The notes: a model not told the origin generated them from the sequence alone. A stretch of 40,316 nt of DNA from Candidatus Saccharimonadota bacterium (GCA_017552385.1 JAFZQB010000005.1:1-40316), one strand, 5' to 3'. Positions 26,262 through 34,882 are shown, counted from the stretch's first letter. Numbers and translations: made by a program.

Positions 26262-27977
26262 ATGTCTACGGAATACACCGGTTACCCATCAATCGACAGA
26301 ATCCATCTTCAAGGTATCGACGAGTCAAAACTCAATCCGGACATCTTTCCGATCAGTCTCCTCGCGCTATTCATGCACATCAACGGGCATGATTTAGGCG
26401 CCGTCGCAATTGAACGTGATGGCGAAGTCCACACCCGTAAACAGTTAGTAGATGACACTATCGCGATGGCACAAGGTCTGTGTCTGCTTGGTTTAAAACC
26501 CGGCGAGACCATTACAATCGCGACGGTCAATAATCTCTACGAAGAAATTGTGGTTGCTATGGCCGCAAATGCAATTGGTATCAAATTCGGCTATGCAAAT
26601 GGCGATATTAGTGAACAAGATCAACTCATTGAACGATTATCGGACGAGCTCAACTTTTATGAGTCAAGCGCCGTCGTTGTTTGCGGGAAGTATGAACAGT
26701 TCGCCAATGAGCTATTTGCGCGTGCGCCAGGACTCCGTCGCGTTATCAGTATCAAGCCATCTGAACACCGCTATAACTTTGACCATGAGGAAATCTCTAG
26801 TGCTCGCTATGTGGAATATGACGAGCTCAAAACTGCTGCGATGGCTAGTTCGCTTGATGTTTCTAAGCTCATTGAAGAATATAGCAGGTCTGACCAAGAC
26901 GCCTTCTATCTACAGACGAGCGGATCAACTTCGGGCAAGCCAAAAGGACTGATATTCGGGAACGAAGCGGTACTCGCTGCGCTTATGTATGCCAAGAACT
27001 CGACCGGCACCGATACTCATGACAAAAATATCTCCAAAGTCCTATGTATTCTTTCTTATCGGATACCATACGGCTGGATGACAATTTTTGTCAATCTGCT
27101 CGGAGGAAATCGAGTAGAATTAGCAACTGGTGCATCGCCAAAAGATATTGGCCGCTACCATCTCTTAAAAGCGAGCTATATCTACGCTACACCACTCATC
27201 TTCCGCGTCTTTATGGACGAGACACCGGCCGATGCCGATTTGTCCTCCATAAAAGCAGTCTTCTGCTCTGGTTTCGCCATTAGCGAAGAATGGTACCAAG
27301 AAGGTATCGAGTATCTTCGCGCGCACGGAAGTGATGGCGAAATTCGCAATAACTGGGGCATCGGGGAAGCGCTTTGTGTTGGCACGGCTTCTGACGGTAT
27401 TCCTCATCGTCCAGGTACATCTGGCAAATTCTATATCGGACCGACATGGGTTATAGTCGACGAAGAAAATCATGAAGTGAAGTACGGTGAATCGGGCGAG
27501 GCGATACTCCGTGCAAAATCACTATTCCGAGGCTATTATAAAGACCCAGAAGCGACCAAAAAGGCGTTTACTGAGTACAAAGGGGAGAAGTTCTTCCGAA
27601 CAGGCGATTATCTTTCGCTCAGCCGCGATGGCTATGTTACGTTCCTCGGACGCAAAAAACGCTTCTATCAGCCGCTTGGCGCGACGGATAAGGTGAATTG
27701 TGAAACCATCGAACGTGCGTTACTGAAAGAAATCGACATCGTCAAAACTTGCGCGGTAGTTATTTACTCACCTGACGGAAAGCACGAGACCAGCAAGGCT
27801 TTCGTTGTTCTTCGCAACGATAAGTCTCCATCACGTTCGCTTCACGAAGAGCTGACAGGACGAATCAAAAAAACTCTGCTTCCGTACCAGTTACCGTCCG
27901 ACATCGTTTTTCTTGACAAACTTCCGGTTATGAAATCCGGAAAGATTAATTACACATTACTTAAAGCTATGTGTTAA
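26262..27977 (+). CDS. AMP-forming acyl-CoA-synthetase-like (ANL) enzyme
   Basis: A 571-residue member of the adenylate-forming ANL superfamily, which activates a carboxylate with ATP. The core motifs are present: QTSGSTSGKPKG (about 216-227, A3), NNWGIGEA (A5), RTGDYLSL (A7), the hinge LGRKKRF (A8, usually GRxDD), and a C-terminal MKSGKINY with the catalytic Lys (A10). The acyl substrate and acceptor (CoA, carrier protein or other) are unknown; no carrier protein or lipid gene is adjacent. It is a single-gene unit with its own promoter and terminator. Confidence 0.9.
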   Translation: MSTEYTGYPSIDRIHLQGIDESKLNPDIFPISLLALFMHINGHDLGAVAIERDGEVHTRKQLVDDTIAMAQGLCLLGLKPGETITIATVNNLYEEIVVAMAANAIGIKFGYANGDISEQDQLIERLSDELNFYESSAVVVCGKYEQFANELFARAPGLRRVISIKPSEHRYNFDHEEISSARYVEYDELKTAAMASSLDVSKLIEEYSRSDQDAFYLQTSGSTSGKPKGLIFGNEAVLAALMYAKNSTGTDTHDKNISKVLCILSYRIPYGWMTIFVNLLGGNRVELATGASPKDIGRYHLLKASYIYATPLIFRVFMDETPADADLSSIKAVFCSGFAISEEWYQEGIEYLRAHGSDGEIRNNWGIGEALCVGTASDGIPHRPGTSGKFYIGPTWVIVDEENHEVKYGESGEAILRAKSLFRGYYKDPEATKKAFTEYKGEKFFRTGDYLSLSRDGYVTFLGRKKRFYQPLGATDKVNCETIERALLKEIDIVKTCAVVIYSPDGKHETSKAFVVLRNDKSPSRSLHEELTGRIKKTLLPYQLPSDIVFLDKLPVMKSGKINYTLLKAMC

Positions 27978-27985
27978 TCGACCAG

Positions 27986-28010
27986 CCGCTCGATTCTCGA
28001 GCGGTTTTTT
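27986..28010 (+). terminator. Intrinsic terminator of the AMP-binding enzyme gene
   Basis: Perfect 8-bp stem CCGCTCGA/TCGAGCGG with a TTC loop, then six T. Confidence 0.92.
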
Positions 28011-28031
28011 CTAGTGTTTTTTTAATGATTA

Positions 28032-28040
28032 TGCTACAAT
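28032..28040 (+). promoter_or_regulatory. Extended -10 promoter of the 7TM receptor-like gene
   Basis: TGCTACAAT ends 31 bases before the ATG. A short leader carries a full AGGAGG site (28062-28067). Confidence 0.65.
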
Positions 28041-28071
28041 CATCTTAACGGAAAGTCATTTAGGAGGTCAC

Positions 28072-29394
28072 ATGAATTTAATTACCGTGCTACTTATTGC
28101 GGTTGCTGCTCTAGCCATTTTAACTGGTTTTTCAATTTTATGCGGCGCCACTAAGCAATCCCGTATAAGTGCCTTATGGTTTTTTGTCGGGACGCTCGGC
28201 GCAGCCGTTTGGTCTGCGGCCATTGCAATATTCTTAACACTCCCATCCTCTTACTCTGATACTGCGCCCGCACTTGTAATTAGCGTTATCTCCGGCATTA
28301 CGTTGACGGACGTTGCTTTATTGGGATATGCCAGCTGGGCCAGTGGACGTAAGGGTAAAGTGATTGTCGGGGTATTCGCCGCACTCGGGATAACGCTCTG
28401 TGTTTTATTGGCTCACCAGCCAGAACTATTTTATTCACATTTTACCTTCGGACAAGATTTTAATACGATTCATACAACGCGCACTTGGTATTTCTATGCG
28501 CTTATTGCTTTCTTTACAATAATTTCTCTAATTTACTCAGGCTTCCTTTCAAAAACTATTAAACGCATTAAGAACCACGGTGCGAAAAACGGGCTACGCA
28601 CTTTCCAAGCTGGTCTTTCCGTCGGTGGTATACTCGCGCTCATATTCGATCTGCTGTTGTTGACGTCTAGCCCTCACCTTGCCTGGATTGGTCCGATGGC
28701 AGTCAGTATATCCATTATTACTTTCTACTATTCTGTCGTGAAATACCGCATCCTTGCACTTTCCGGCAAATGGCTTGAAGTCTTATCATACATTATTCTT
28801 ATTGCCGCCGGCGTAATTGTTTATACGCTCGTATTCTATGCTATCTTTACCGCATTCTTTAGCGTAGCAAGCCCTTCTCTAGAGATTCTTTTACTTAATT
28901 TTATTATGATTGTTGTCCTACTTTGTCTTATGCCGGCGCTTCGCGAAATTTCTACTAACCTGAAGGCCTTATTCCCGACACGCAATATCGACATCGGCTA
29001 TATTACACGTAAAATTCTTGCTATCAAGCACAATAATTTTGATTTAAAAGAACTCTCAGGCTTCCTAGCAACTCAATTAAAGTTGGATTATTTCGCGTTT
29101 TTGATTGACGGCAAAGTTTACGGGTCAAAGCCAACATTCCTGACTAGTGATGAGCTTGCAAAAATAGCGAAACTTAAGCATCCAACGAAAAGCATTTGGC
29201 AAGATCAGCCGAGTGAGATCAAAGACAATTCCATACGTATAGCTACACTCACTGACTCTAAGGGCGAAGTATTTGGCCAAGCTATAGTTGGACGTTCTAA
29301 CAGTGGCCATGCACTCGAACACCGTGACTTTATCCAAATCGAGATGGTGATCAATCTTTCTGCTTCCGTCATCGAAGGAGACAGAAAATCATAA
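28072..29394 (+). CDS. 7TM sensor-like membrane protein, no kinase domain
   Basis: A 440-residue protein. Eight or so hydrophobic segments in the first ~300 residues resemble the histidine-kinase N-terminal 7TM region (FYALIAFFTIISLIYSGFL; MAVSISIITFYYSVVKYRIL). The cytoplasmic remainder (about 305-440) looks like a GAF-type domain (IGYITRKILAIKHNNFDLKELSGFL; ALEHRDFIQIEMVINLSA). The protein stops there: no phosphoacceptor His or ATPase boxes follow, and no kinase or regulator gene is next to it. It may sense a signal and pass it to a partner elsewhere. Family assignment is moderate. Confidence 0.75.
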   Translation: MNLITVLLIAVAALAILTGFSILCGATKQSRISALWFFVGTLGAAVWSAAIAIFLTLPSSYSDTAPALVISVISGITLTDVALLGYASWASGRKGKVIVGVFAALGITLCVLLAHQPELFYSHFTFGQDFNTIHTTRTWYFYALIAFFTIISLIYSGFLSKTIKRIKNHGAKNGLRTFQAGLSVGGILALIFDLLLLTSSPHLAWIGPMAVSISIITFYYSVVKYRILALSGKWLEVLSYIILIAAGVIVYTLVFYAIFTAFFSVASPSLEILLLNFIMIVVLLCLMPALREISTNLKALFPTRNIDIGYITRKILAIKHNNFDLKELSGFLATQLKLDYFAFLIDGKVYGSKPTFLTSDELAKIAKLKHPTKSIWQDQPSEIKDNSIRIATLTDSKGEVFGQAIVGRSNSGHALEHRDFIQIEMVINLSASVIEGDRKS

Positions 29395-29415
29395 AGGCTC
29401 CAACCACTCCGCACC

Positions 29416-29444
29416 TTGACTTTTCTACATATATAATATATACT
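29416..29444 (+). promoter_or_regulatory. Candidate nusA promoter
   Basis: TTGACT (29416-29421), 17-base spacer, TATACT (29439-29444). Transcription from near 29451 would include the hairpin at 29464-29488 in a leader of about 70 bases. A second, weaker -10 (TATAAA, 29491-29496) lies after the hairpin. Confidence 0.6.
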
Positions 29445-29463
29445 AGAACTATACAGATATCGA

Positions 29464-29488
29464 CCGGCCCGAAAGGGTCGGGCGTTTT
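29464..29488 (+). terminator. Terminator-like hairpin in the nusA leader
   Basis: Two alternative stems share bases: CCGGCCC/GGGTCGG around a GAAA loop (29464-29481, one G-U pair), or the perfect GCCCGA/TCGGGC (29467-29472 with 29478-29483) followed by GTTTT. The second is a terminator form. It may end the upstream transcript or attenuate nusA. Confidence 0.65.
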
Positions 29489-29521
29489 AGTATAAACCTA
29501 GTTAATAATAGAAAGGAAACT

Positions 29522-30646
29522 ATGGAAGGTCTCGACCTTAAACAAATGACAGCGATGGTTAAAGTCATCGCCGAAGAAAAAAACCTCCCCGAAGAAACCG
29601 TTCTCGACGTAATCCAGATGGCTATTGCTGCTGCTTGGCGTAAAGACAATGGCGACAAAGACATGGATGTTCGTGCTGTCTTGAATGTCAATACAGGCAA
29701 AGCCGATGTATTTATTGCCCGCACGGTTATTGAAGATGGCCTTGCTTACAATCCATCTACGGAAATCCCTCAATCCGAAGCAAAGAAGGGAGCTAAAGTT
29801 GGCGATATTGTTGAAGAAAAAGTCGCCGTTACTGGCTTTGGTCGCGTAGCCTCTCAGACCGCTAAACAAGTCGTGATTCAGCGCCTCCGCGAAGCAGAGC
29901 GTGAAGCCGTTCTTAACATGTATGAAGACAAAATCGGCACTGTCGTAACTGGTATGATTCTTCGTGTTGACAAAAACATTGTCCGTATCGACCTTGGTCG
30001 CACCGTCGGCATTATGCCACGTTCCGAACAGATCGAAGGAGAATACTATACGGTCGGTTCTCGTATCAAAGTCTATATTAAAGGTATTGAGCGATCTGAG
30101 CGCAGCACTGGTCTTCTTTTGTCTCGTGGTTGCCCAGAATTTATTGAATATCTCTTCCGCCAAGAGGTCCCCGAGATCGAGAATGGCACCGTTGAGATTC
30201 GTGGTATCGCTCGCGAGGCTGGTCGTCGCACCAAAATCGCCGTCATGTCTACCGTCCCAGGTGTCGACCCAGTGGGTACTTTCGTAGGTGGCCGTGGTGT
30301 ACGCGTCCAGGCCGTCATGAACGAGATTGGCGATCGTGAAAAAATCGACATCGTCACTTGGTCCGATAACGCTTCTGAATATATTCGTGAGGCTCTCTCT
30401 CCTGCGGAGATTTCTAAAGTAGAAATTTCTGGCAAGAAAGCCAAGATCTTTGTCACTGAAGATCAACAGTCTATCGCTATTGGCCGTCAAGGTCAGAATG
30501 TTCGTCTTGCCAGTAAACTTACTGGATACGATCTCGACATTGAACTCGCTAAAGCACCTGAAAAGAAGAAAAAGAAGAACGTTGAAGATTCTCTCCTCTC
30601 CGCTCTCGAAGACGCAGAAGCAGAAACTGAAGAAACCGCCGAATAA
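29522..30646 (+). CDS. nusA: Transcription termination/antitermination factor NusA
   Basis: A 374-residue RNA-polymerase-binding factor. The N-terminal domain (about 1-130) contacts polymerase; an S1 domain (about 135-200, GTVVTGMILRVDKNIVRIDLG) and two KH domains follow (GVDPVGTFVGGRGVRVQAV and EDQQSIAIGRQGQNVRLASKLTG). A Lys-rich segment and an acidic tail end it. The acidic repeats of enterobacterial NusA are absent, as is usual elsewhere. The common partners rimP and infB are not adjacent. AAAGGA lies 4 bases before the ATG. Confidence 0.97.
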   Translation: MEGLDLKQMTAMVKVIAEEKNLPEETVLDVIQMAIAAAWRKDNGDKDMDVRAVLNVNTGKADVFIARTVIEDGLAYNPSTEIPQSEAKKGAKVGDIVEEKVAVTGFGRVASQTAKQVVIQRLREAEREAVLNMYEDKIGTVVTGMILRVDKNIVRIDLGRTVGIMPRSEQIEGEYYTVGSRIKVYIKGIERSERSTGLLLSRGCPEFIEYLFRQEVPEIENGTVEIRGIAREAGRRTKIAVMSTVPGVDPVGTFVGGRGVRVQAVMNEIGDREKIDIVTWSDNASEYIREALSPAEISKVEISGKKAKIFVTEDQQSIAIGRQGQNVRLASKLTGYDLDIELAKAPEKKKKKNVEDSLLSALEDAEAETEETAE

Positions 30647-30648
30647 AA

Positions 30649-30677
30649 AACACCGCCCCGAAAGGGGCGGTGTTTTG
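30649..30677. terminator. Intrinsic terminator after nusA
   Basis: Perfect 11-bp stem (30649-30659 with 30664-30674) closed by GAAA, flanked by an A run and followed by TTTTG. Confidence 0.93.
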
Positions 30678-30728
30678 ATAGTCATAAACTAGGACATCCT
30701 TTCGTATTTTTTGTGTTTTATGTCGCTA

Positions 30729-30757
30729 TTGACAGCTTAGCTCATAAGAGATAAAAT
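30729..30757 (+). promoter_or_regulatory. Promoter of the RNase J gene
   Basis: Consensus TTGACA (30729-30734), 17-base spacer, TAAAAT (30752-30757). A leader of about 42 bases has AAAGGA at 30796-30801. Confidence 0.85.
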
Positions 30758-30805
30758 AAAAACAATTATTTTACTTGTAATTAATAATCATAACCAAAGG
30801 AATTT

Positions 30806-32932
30806 ATGAATCAATCCGAATTAGAGCGTCGTGCGCGTCTTATGAAGCAAGGTGCTGAGCGTCTTCCTGATATAAAGAAGCGTTTCGAGGAAGCCCAAAA
30901 GAGGAATTTTAACAGTAATTTTGCCCCTGGCGGCAAGGATGCTAAGCTTGTTAATCAGTCCACGAAGGCCAGAACCGCTAAAGCCAAGGCTCAAAAGACG
31001 ACCAAGACCAAGAAGCAGCCTGCAGCTAAGACCGAGGCAGAGCAACGTAAAGTCAATCTATCCGTCTCCACTCGTAAGGGTGAAATGGTCCATCATCAAC
31101 GCATGCTTAGCCAAGATGTTAATGCTCAGGCTACTCAGCACATTATTGGTATTCCAGTCAACAAATCCCGTTACAATGGGTACGGTGGTCAACAAGTTAC
31201 CAATGCCATGCTAAAGAAGGCTCGTCCCGATCCGGAAGCTGTCCGCATTATTCCTATTGGCGGTCTAGGAGAAATAGGTATCGGTAAGAACATGACCGTC
31301 ATCGAGTATAAGAATGAGATGATTGTCGTAGATATGGGCGTGCTCTTTGCGGACAATGACTACCCAGGTGTTAACTATCTCATTCCAGATATTAAATATC
31401 TAGAAGACAACAAAAATAATGTCAAGGCTATTCTTTTTACTCACGCTCACCTTGACCATATCGGTGCTTGTCGCCATCTCTTACCAAAGTTCAATTCAAC
31501 CACGCCAATTTATGGCACTGAATTCACGATCGGCATGATCAAGAAACAGATGTCTGAGCTTGAAACAGAGCCAGACCTTAACTATATTACGGTCGACCCG
31601 TTTAAACACGAACAAATCCAAGTTAGCGAACATTTTTCGGTCGAGTTTATTCATACACTCCACTCTATTCCTGGTAATACCGCTATAGTTGTTCGCACAC
31701 CCAATGGTGTAATTTATCTTTCTGGAGACTGGCGCCACGAGGCCAACCCGGTCGGCATTCAGACCGACTATGAACGCATTGATGAGATCGCTCAGAAAGA
31801 GGGTATCGCTTTACTCGTCAATGAGTCGACCAATATCGACTCACCAGGCAAACACCCACATTCTGAATTTGATGTTGGTGAGAATCTAGGCAAAGTGATG
31901 GATAACTACTCGAACGGTCGTGTAATTGTTTCTTGTTTTTCTTCACAAATTGGCCGTATCGAACTTATTCTGAAGGAAGCTCATGCTCGAGGTCGCAAGG
32001 TAGCCTTCTCCGGGTTCTCCATGATTAATAACGTCGAAGTTGCACTTCGCGCTCATGCCATCAAGGTGCCTAAAGACACCATCACGAAAATGGAAGATAT
32101 CATTAAACTTCCAGACGAGCGTATTTGTATTGTTTGTACTGGCTCTCAAGGAGAACTTAACGCAGTTCTCACCCGCATGATTACCGGCGCGCACAAATTC
32201 ATTAAGATTAAACCGACCGACACTATCGTTTTCTCGTCAAACCCAATCCCTGGCAATGAACCACATGTTGTCTCGACAGTCGGGGGGCTTTTACGCGAGG
32301 GCGCCACTGTCGTCCAAAATGGCAAAACACATCTTACGAACCTTGGCCCGCTCCATCTTTCTGGGCACGCTTACTATGAAGACCATGTTGAGTTTGTCAC
32401 GCGCCTGCATCCAAAGAACTATATGCCATATCACGGCGAGTTTTATATGCTTGAGCACAATGCTGAAATGGCGGAAAACGTTATCGGCATCCCACGCCAA
32501 AATATTATTTTGTCAGATGATGGTGATGTTGTAGAGCTTCGCAAAGATCAAACGATTCGTAAAAATGGCCGCATTTATGTCGGCAACAAACTCTATGATG
32601 ACGCCGATCAACCAGTTCACGAAGCCGTAGTAAAAGATCGTATCCACATTTCTCGCGAAGGCATCTTTGTCATAGTCCTTACAATGAGCAAGAAAACCGG
32701 TCACCTTATTAAGACACCAGATATTATATCCCGTGCGTTTATTTATCTTGATAATTCCGAAGAGCTTATTGGCAAAATTCGTCACTATCTTCGTGCCAAA
32801 ACCGACAAATCCATTTCTACCGATCCTGAACTCAAAGTCTTGAAAGAGGAAATCAAAGAAGATATTACACACATTCTCTACGACGCCACAGGACATACGC
32901 CTATTGTTATTCCTGTCATCAATAAAGTGTAA
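30806..32932 (+). CDS. rnj: Ribonuclease J
   Basis: A 708-residue metallo-beta-lactamase/beta-CASP nuclease with endo- and 5'-3' exonuclease activity in RNA turnover. The catalytic domain begins near residue 146 (IIPIGGLGEIGIGKNM). The metal motif is THAHLDH (His213, His215, Asp217, His218). LSGDWRHE, CTGSQGE, SSNPIPGNE and HLSGHA are further active-site and beta-CASP motifs. The first ~145 residues are an extra Lys/Ala/Arg-rich extension, likely disordered and RNA-binding by composition. It is a single-gene unit with a clear promoter and terminator. Confidence 0.96.
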   Translation: MNQSELERRARLMKQGAERLPDIKKRFEEAQKRNFNSNFAPGGKDAKLVNQSTKARTAKAKAQKTTKTKKQPAAKTEAEQRKVNLSVSTRKGEMVHHQRMLSQDVNAQATQHIIGIPVNKSRYNGYGGQQVTNAMLKKARPDPEAVRIIPIGGLGEIGIGKNMTVIEYKNEMIVVDMGVLFADNDYPGVNYLIPDIKYLEDNKNNVKAILFTHAHLDHIGACRHLLPKFNSTTPIYGTEFTIGMIKKQMSELETEPDLNYITVDPFKHEQIQVSEHFSVEFIHTLHSIPGNTAIVVRTPNGVIYLSGDWRHEANPVGIQTDYERIDEIAQKEGIALLVNESTNIDSPGKHPHSEFDVGENLGKVMDNYSNGRVIVSCFSSQIGRIELILKEAHARGRKVAFSGFSMINNVEVALRAHAIKVPKDTITKMEDIIKLPDERICIVCTGSQGELNAVLTRMITGAHKFIKIKPTDTIVFSSNPIPGNEPHVVSTVGGLLREGATVVQNGKTHLTNLGPLHLSGHAYYEDHVEFVTRLHPKNYMPYHGEFYMLEHNAEMAENVIGIPRQNIILSDDGDVVELRKDQTIRKNGRIYVGNKLYDDADQPVHEAVVKDRIHISREGIFVIVLTMSKKTGHLIKTPDIISRAFIYLDNSEELIGKIRHYLRAKTDKSISTDPELKVLKEEIKEDITHILYDATGHTPIVIPVINKV

Positions 32933-32938
32933 AAATTG

Positions 32939-32961
32939 ATAACCCTTCGGGGTTATTTTTT
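32939..32961 (+). terminator. Intrinsic terminator of the RNase J gene
   Basis: ATAACCC, UUCG-type tetraloop, GGGTTAT, followed by a T run. Confidence 0.92.
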
Positions 32962-33015
32962 GTCGCGTAAACCGTTAAAGTATATTATTACCACTACCGT
33001 TTTGAGCAAAAAGCA

Positions 33016-33023
33016 TGTATAAT
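33016..33023 (+). promoter_or_regulatory. -10 promoter of the beta-helix surface gene
   Basis: TATAAT (33018-33023) directly preceded by TG. The start is 29 bases on, with AAGGAA (33038-33043) as ribosome site. Confidence 0.6.
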
Positions 33024-33052
33024 AATAGTAATTAAACAAGGAATTAACTGCG

Positions 33053-34720
33053 ATGCAAAATGATCAACTTGGCACGCCGCCAGATGGTCCAGGCGGTCAA
33101 GGTCAAGCTCCCGCCACCAATGCCACCTATTCTGGCGCCACCACTCTTACTAGTGAGACGACCGGCTTTAATGTTGGCGAAGATGGGCTTGCTTCTACTG
33201 TTGGTGGGCAAAATGCTCTCCTTGTTACAGGGGGTGAGTTTAATCTATCCGACACCAAAATTACTAAATCCGGCGACGAAGCTTCAGAAGAATCAGACTT
33301 CTATGGCACCAACGCAGCTGTGCTTATTACCGATGGCGCCCTGACGCTCAGCGATTCTCAAGTAGATACTTCTGGTGCTCATGCAAATGGCATTTTTGCG
33401 TATGGCAATGGCAACGCGACTATAAGCAATACTGCAATAACCACTACGAACAACAACTCTGGCGGAATTATGGTAGCAGGCGGTGGCAAGCTTTCAGCTA
33501 CCGGATCGACAGTTGAAACCAAGGGTAATTCCAGCGCAGCCATCCGCTCAGATCGAGGCGGTGGAACTATCGAGATCTTTGGCGGAGATTACACAACTCA
33601 CGGTCAAGGCTCACCGGCCATCTATTCTACCGCATCTATTACCGTTTCTGACGCCGAGCTTACGTCAACCTCTTCAGAAGGTGTTGTCATAGAAGGTAGT
33701 AATTCCGTAAATCTATCTCACGTGACGTTAACAGATACCAATAATACACTTAATGGCAATTCCGAAACTTACAAAAATATTTTTATCTACCAATCGATGT
33801 CAGGTGATGCAAGTGAGGGGACCGGCACTTTTCAGGCTAACGAATCTACTATTACTACTAATCAAGGCGACACTTTCTTTGTCACTAACGCTACGGCCAA
33901 CATCCGCCTAACAGATAATCGCATTATCAACAATGATGCCACATCTGCTTTCCTTCGCGCACAAGCCGGTAAATGGGGAACGGCTGGTTCGAATGGTGGA
34001 CACGTCAACCTTACGCTCAATCAACAAGTTGCCGAAGGCGACATTGTTCTTGATAGTCTTTCCACGCTAACTCTTGTCTTGGAGAATTCTAGCTTTTACA
34101 TGGGCGCCATTAATAGTGGCAATACGGCGCAGACTATTTCCGTCAATATTGATGCTTCGTCGCAGCTTATTCTCGCTGGTGATACATATATTTCCGAACT
34201 TACGAACGCTATGCCAGACAATATGAATATTTATAGCAACGGTGGGCATAAGCTCTACGTCGCTGGTGAAGAGATTGCAATTAATGGAAGCGAGGCCCCT
34301 GAAGTGCCGGAAGTTACAATCGATAAAGAAGAAGAGCCTATCATGGAAACCGTGGTCGAGGATACCACTGGTGCGTCTGGCACCGACATTGTTCCATTCG
34401 TCGTCGGTGGCGTTGCTATTCTTGTTATCGTTTTGGCGGTCGTCGCCCTCTTCCTTCACAACAAGAAGAAAAAAGGCCCCACTACTTCGATTGATGAGGT
34501 CGTCGTAGATCCAACCATCACTAGCAGCGGGCGCCCAGACTTCTCTCAATTTGATGATGGGCCAGTCCCACAGGGCGAAGGCTACATTCCTCCTGCCGCT
34601 CCTGCTTCTCCTACGCCAGCCACTCCAGCAACGCCAGTTACTCCGCCTACGTCAGTCACATCCAGCCCAACCGCACCGTCGTCAACCGACACTCATCGTC
34701 CTCTCGTTGGCCAGATGTAG
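33053..34720 (+). CDS. Beta-helix adhesin-like protein, C-terminal anchor, no signal peptide
   Basis: A 555-residue protein. A Gly/Pro-rich start (TPPDGPGGQGQAP) leads into a repetitive beta-strand region (about 25-410) that looks like a right-handed beta-helix, with family hallmarks AAIRSDRGGGTIEIFGG, GSPAIYST, SEGVVIEG and IFIYQSMSGD. I recall similar proteins in gut Firmicutes and Actinobacteria. An acidic linker, a membrane helix (about 444-468), a KKKK cytoplasmic flank and a Pro/Thr/Ser-rich tail follow. There is no N-terminal signal peptide, and a stop at 33029 blocks upstream extension. Probably surface-exposed. Confidence 0.85.
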   Translation: MQNDQLGTPPDGPGGQGQAPATNATYSGATTLTSETTGFNVGEDGLASTVGGQNALLVTGGEFNLSDTKITKSGDEASEESDFYGTNAAVLITDGALTLSDSQVDTSGAHANGIFAYGNGNATISNTAITTTNNNSGGIMVAGGGKLSATGSTVETKGNSSAAIRSDRGGGTIEIFGGDYTTHGQGSPAIYSTASITVSDAELTSTSSEGVVIEGSNSVNLSHVTLTDTNNTLNGNSETYKNIFIYQSMSGDASEGTGTFQANESTITTNQGDTFFVTNATANIRLTDNRIINNDATSAFLRAQAGKWGTAGSNGGHVNLTLNQQVAEGDIVLDSLSTLTLVLENSSFYMGAINSGNTAQTISVNIDASSQLILAGDTYISELTNAMPDNMNIYSNGGHKLYVAGEEIAINGSEAPEVPEVTIDKEEEPIMETVVEDTTGASGTDIVPFVVGGVAILVIVLAVVALFLHNKKKKGPTTSIDEVVVDPTITSSGRPDFSQFDDGPVPQGEGYIPPAAPASPTPATPATPVTPPTSVTSSPTAPSSTDTHRPLVGQM

Positions 34721-34732
34721 CAGAACAAACAT

Positions 34733-34755
34733 AACCGGGCCATTGGCCCGGTTTT
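34733..34755 (+). terminator. Intrinsic terminator of the beta-helix surface gene
   Basis: Perfect 9-bp stem AACCGGGCC/GGCCCGGTT with an ATT loop, then a short T run. Confidence 0.92.
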
Positions 34756-34773
34756 CTGTTTCTATTATATCTA

Positions 34774-34782
34774 TGCTATAAT
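34774..34782 (+). promoter_or_regulatory. Extended -10 promoter of tRNA-Leu
   Basis: TGCTATAAT ends 8 bases before the tRNA, the same spacing as for tRNA-Arg. A 5' leader of about 2 bases is predicted. Confidence 0.75.
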
Positions 34783-34790
34783 GTATACAC

Positions 34791-34877
34791 CCCCGGATGG
34801 CGGAATTGGCAGACGCGCTAGCTTCAGGTGCTAGTCCGAGCAATCGGGTGCAGGTTCAACCCCTGTTCCGGGGACCA
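34791..34877 (+). tRNA. tRNA-Leu(CAG)
   Basis: An 87-base class II tRNA with a long variable arm (TCCGAGCAATCGGG region). The acceptor arms CCCCGGA and TCCGGGG pair fully. The anticodon loop TTCAGGT gives CAG for the codon CUG. Discriminator A and CCA are encoded. Confidence 0.95.
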
Positions 34878-34882
34878 ACACA

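Noticed and set aside
29498-30685. A 395-codon open frame on the minus strand opposite nusA
   Set aside because: It mirrors the nusA codons, has low-complexity Phe/Cys-rich stretches and no family motif, and nusA is certain.
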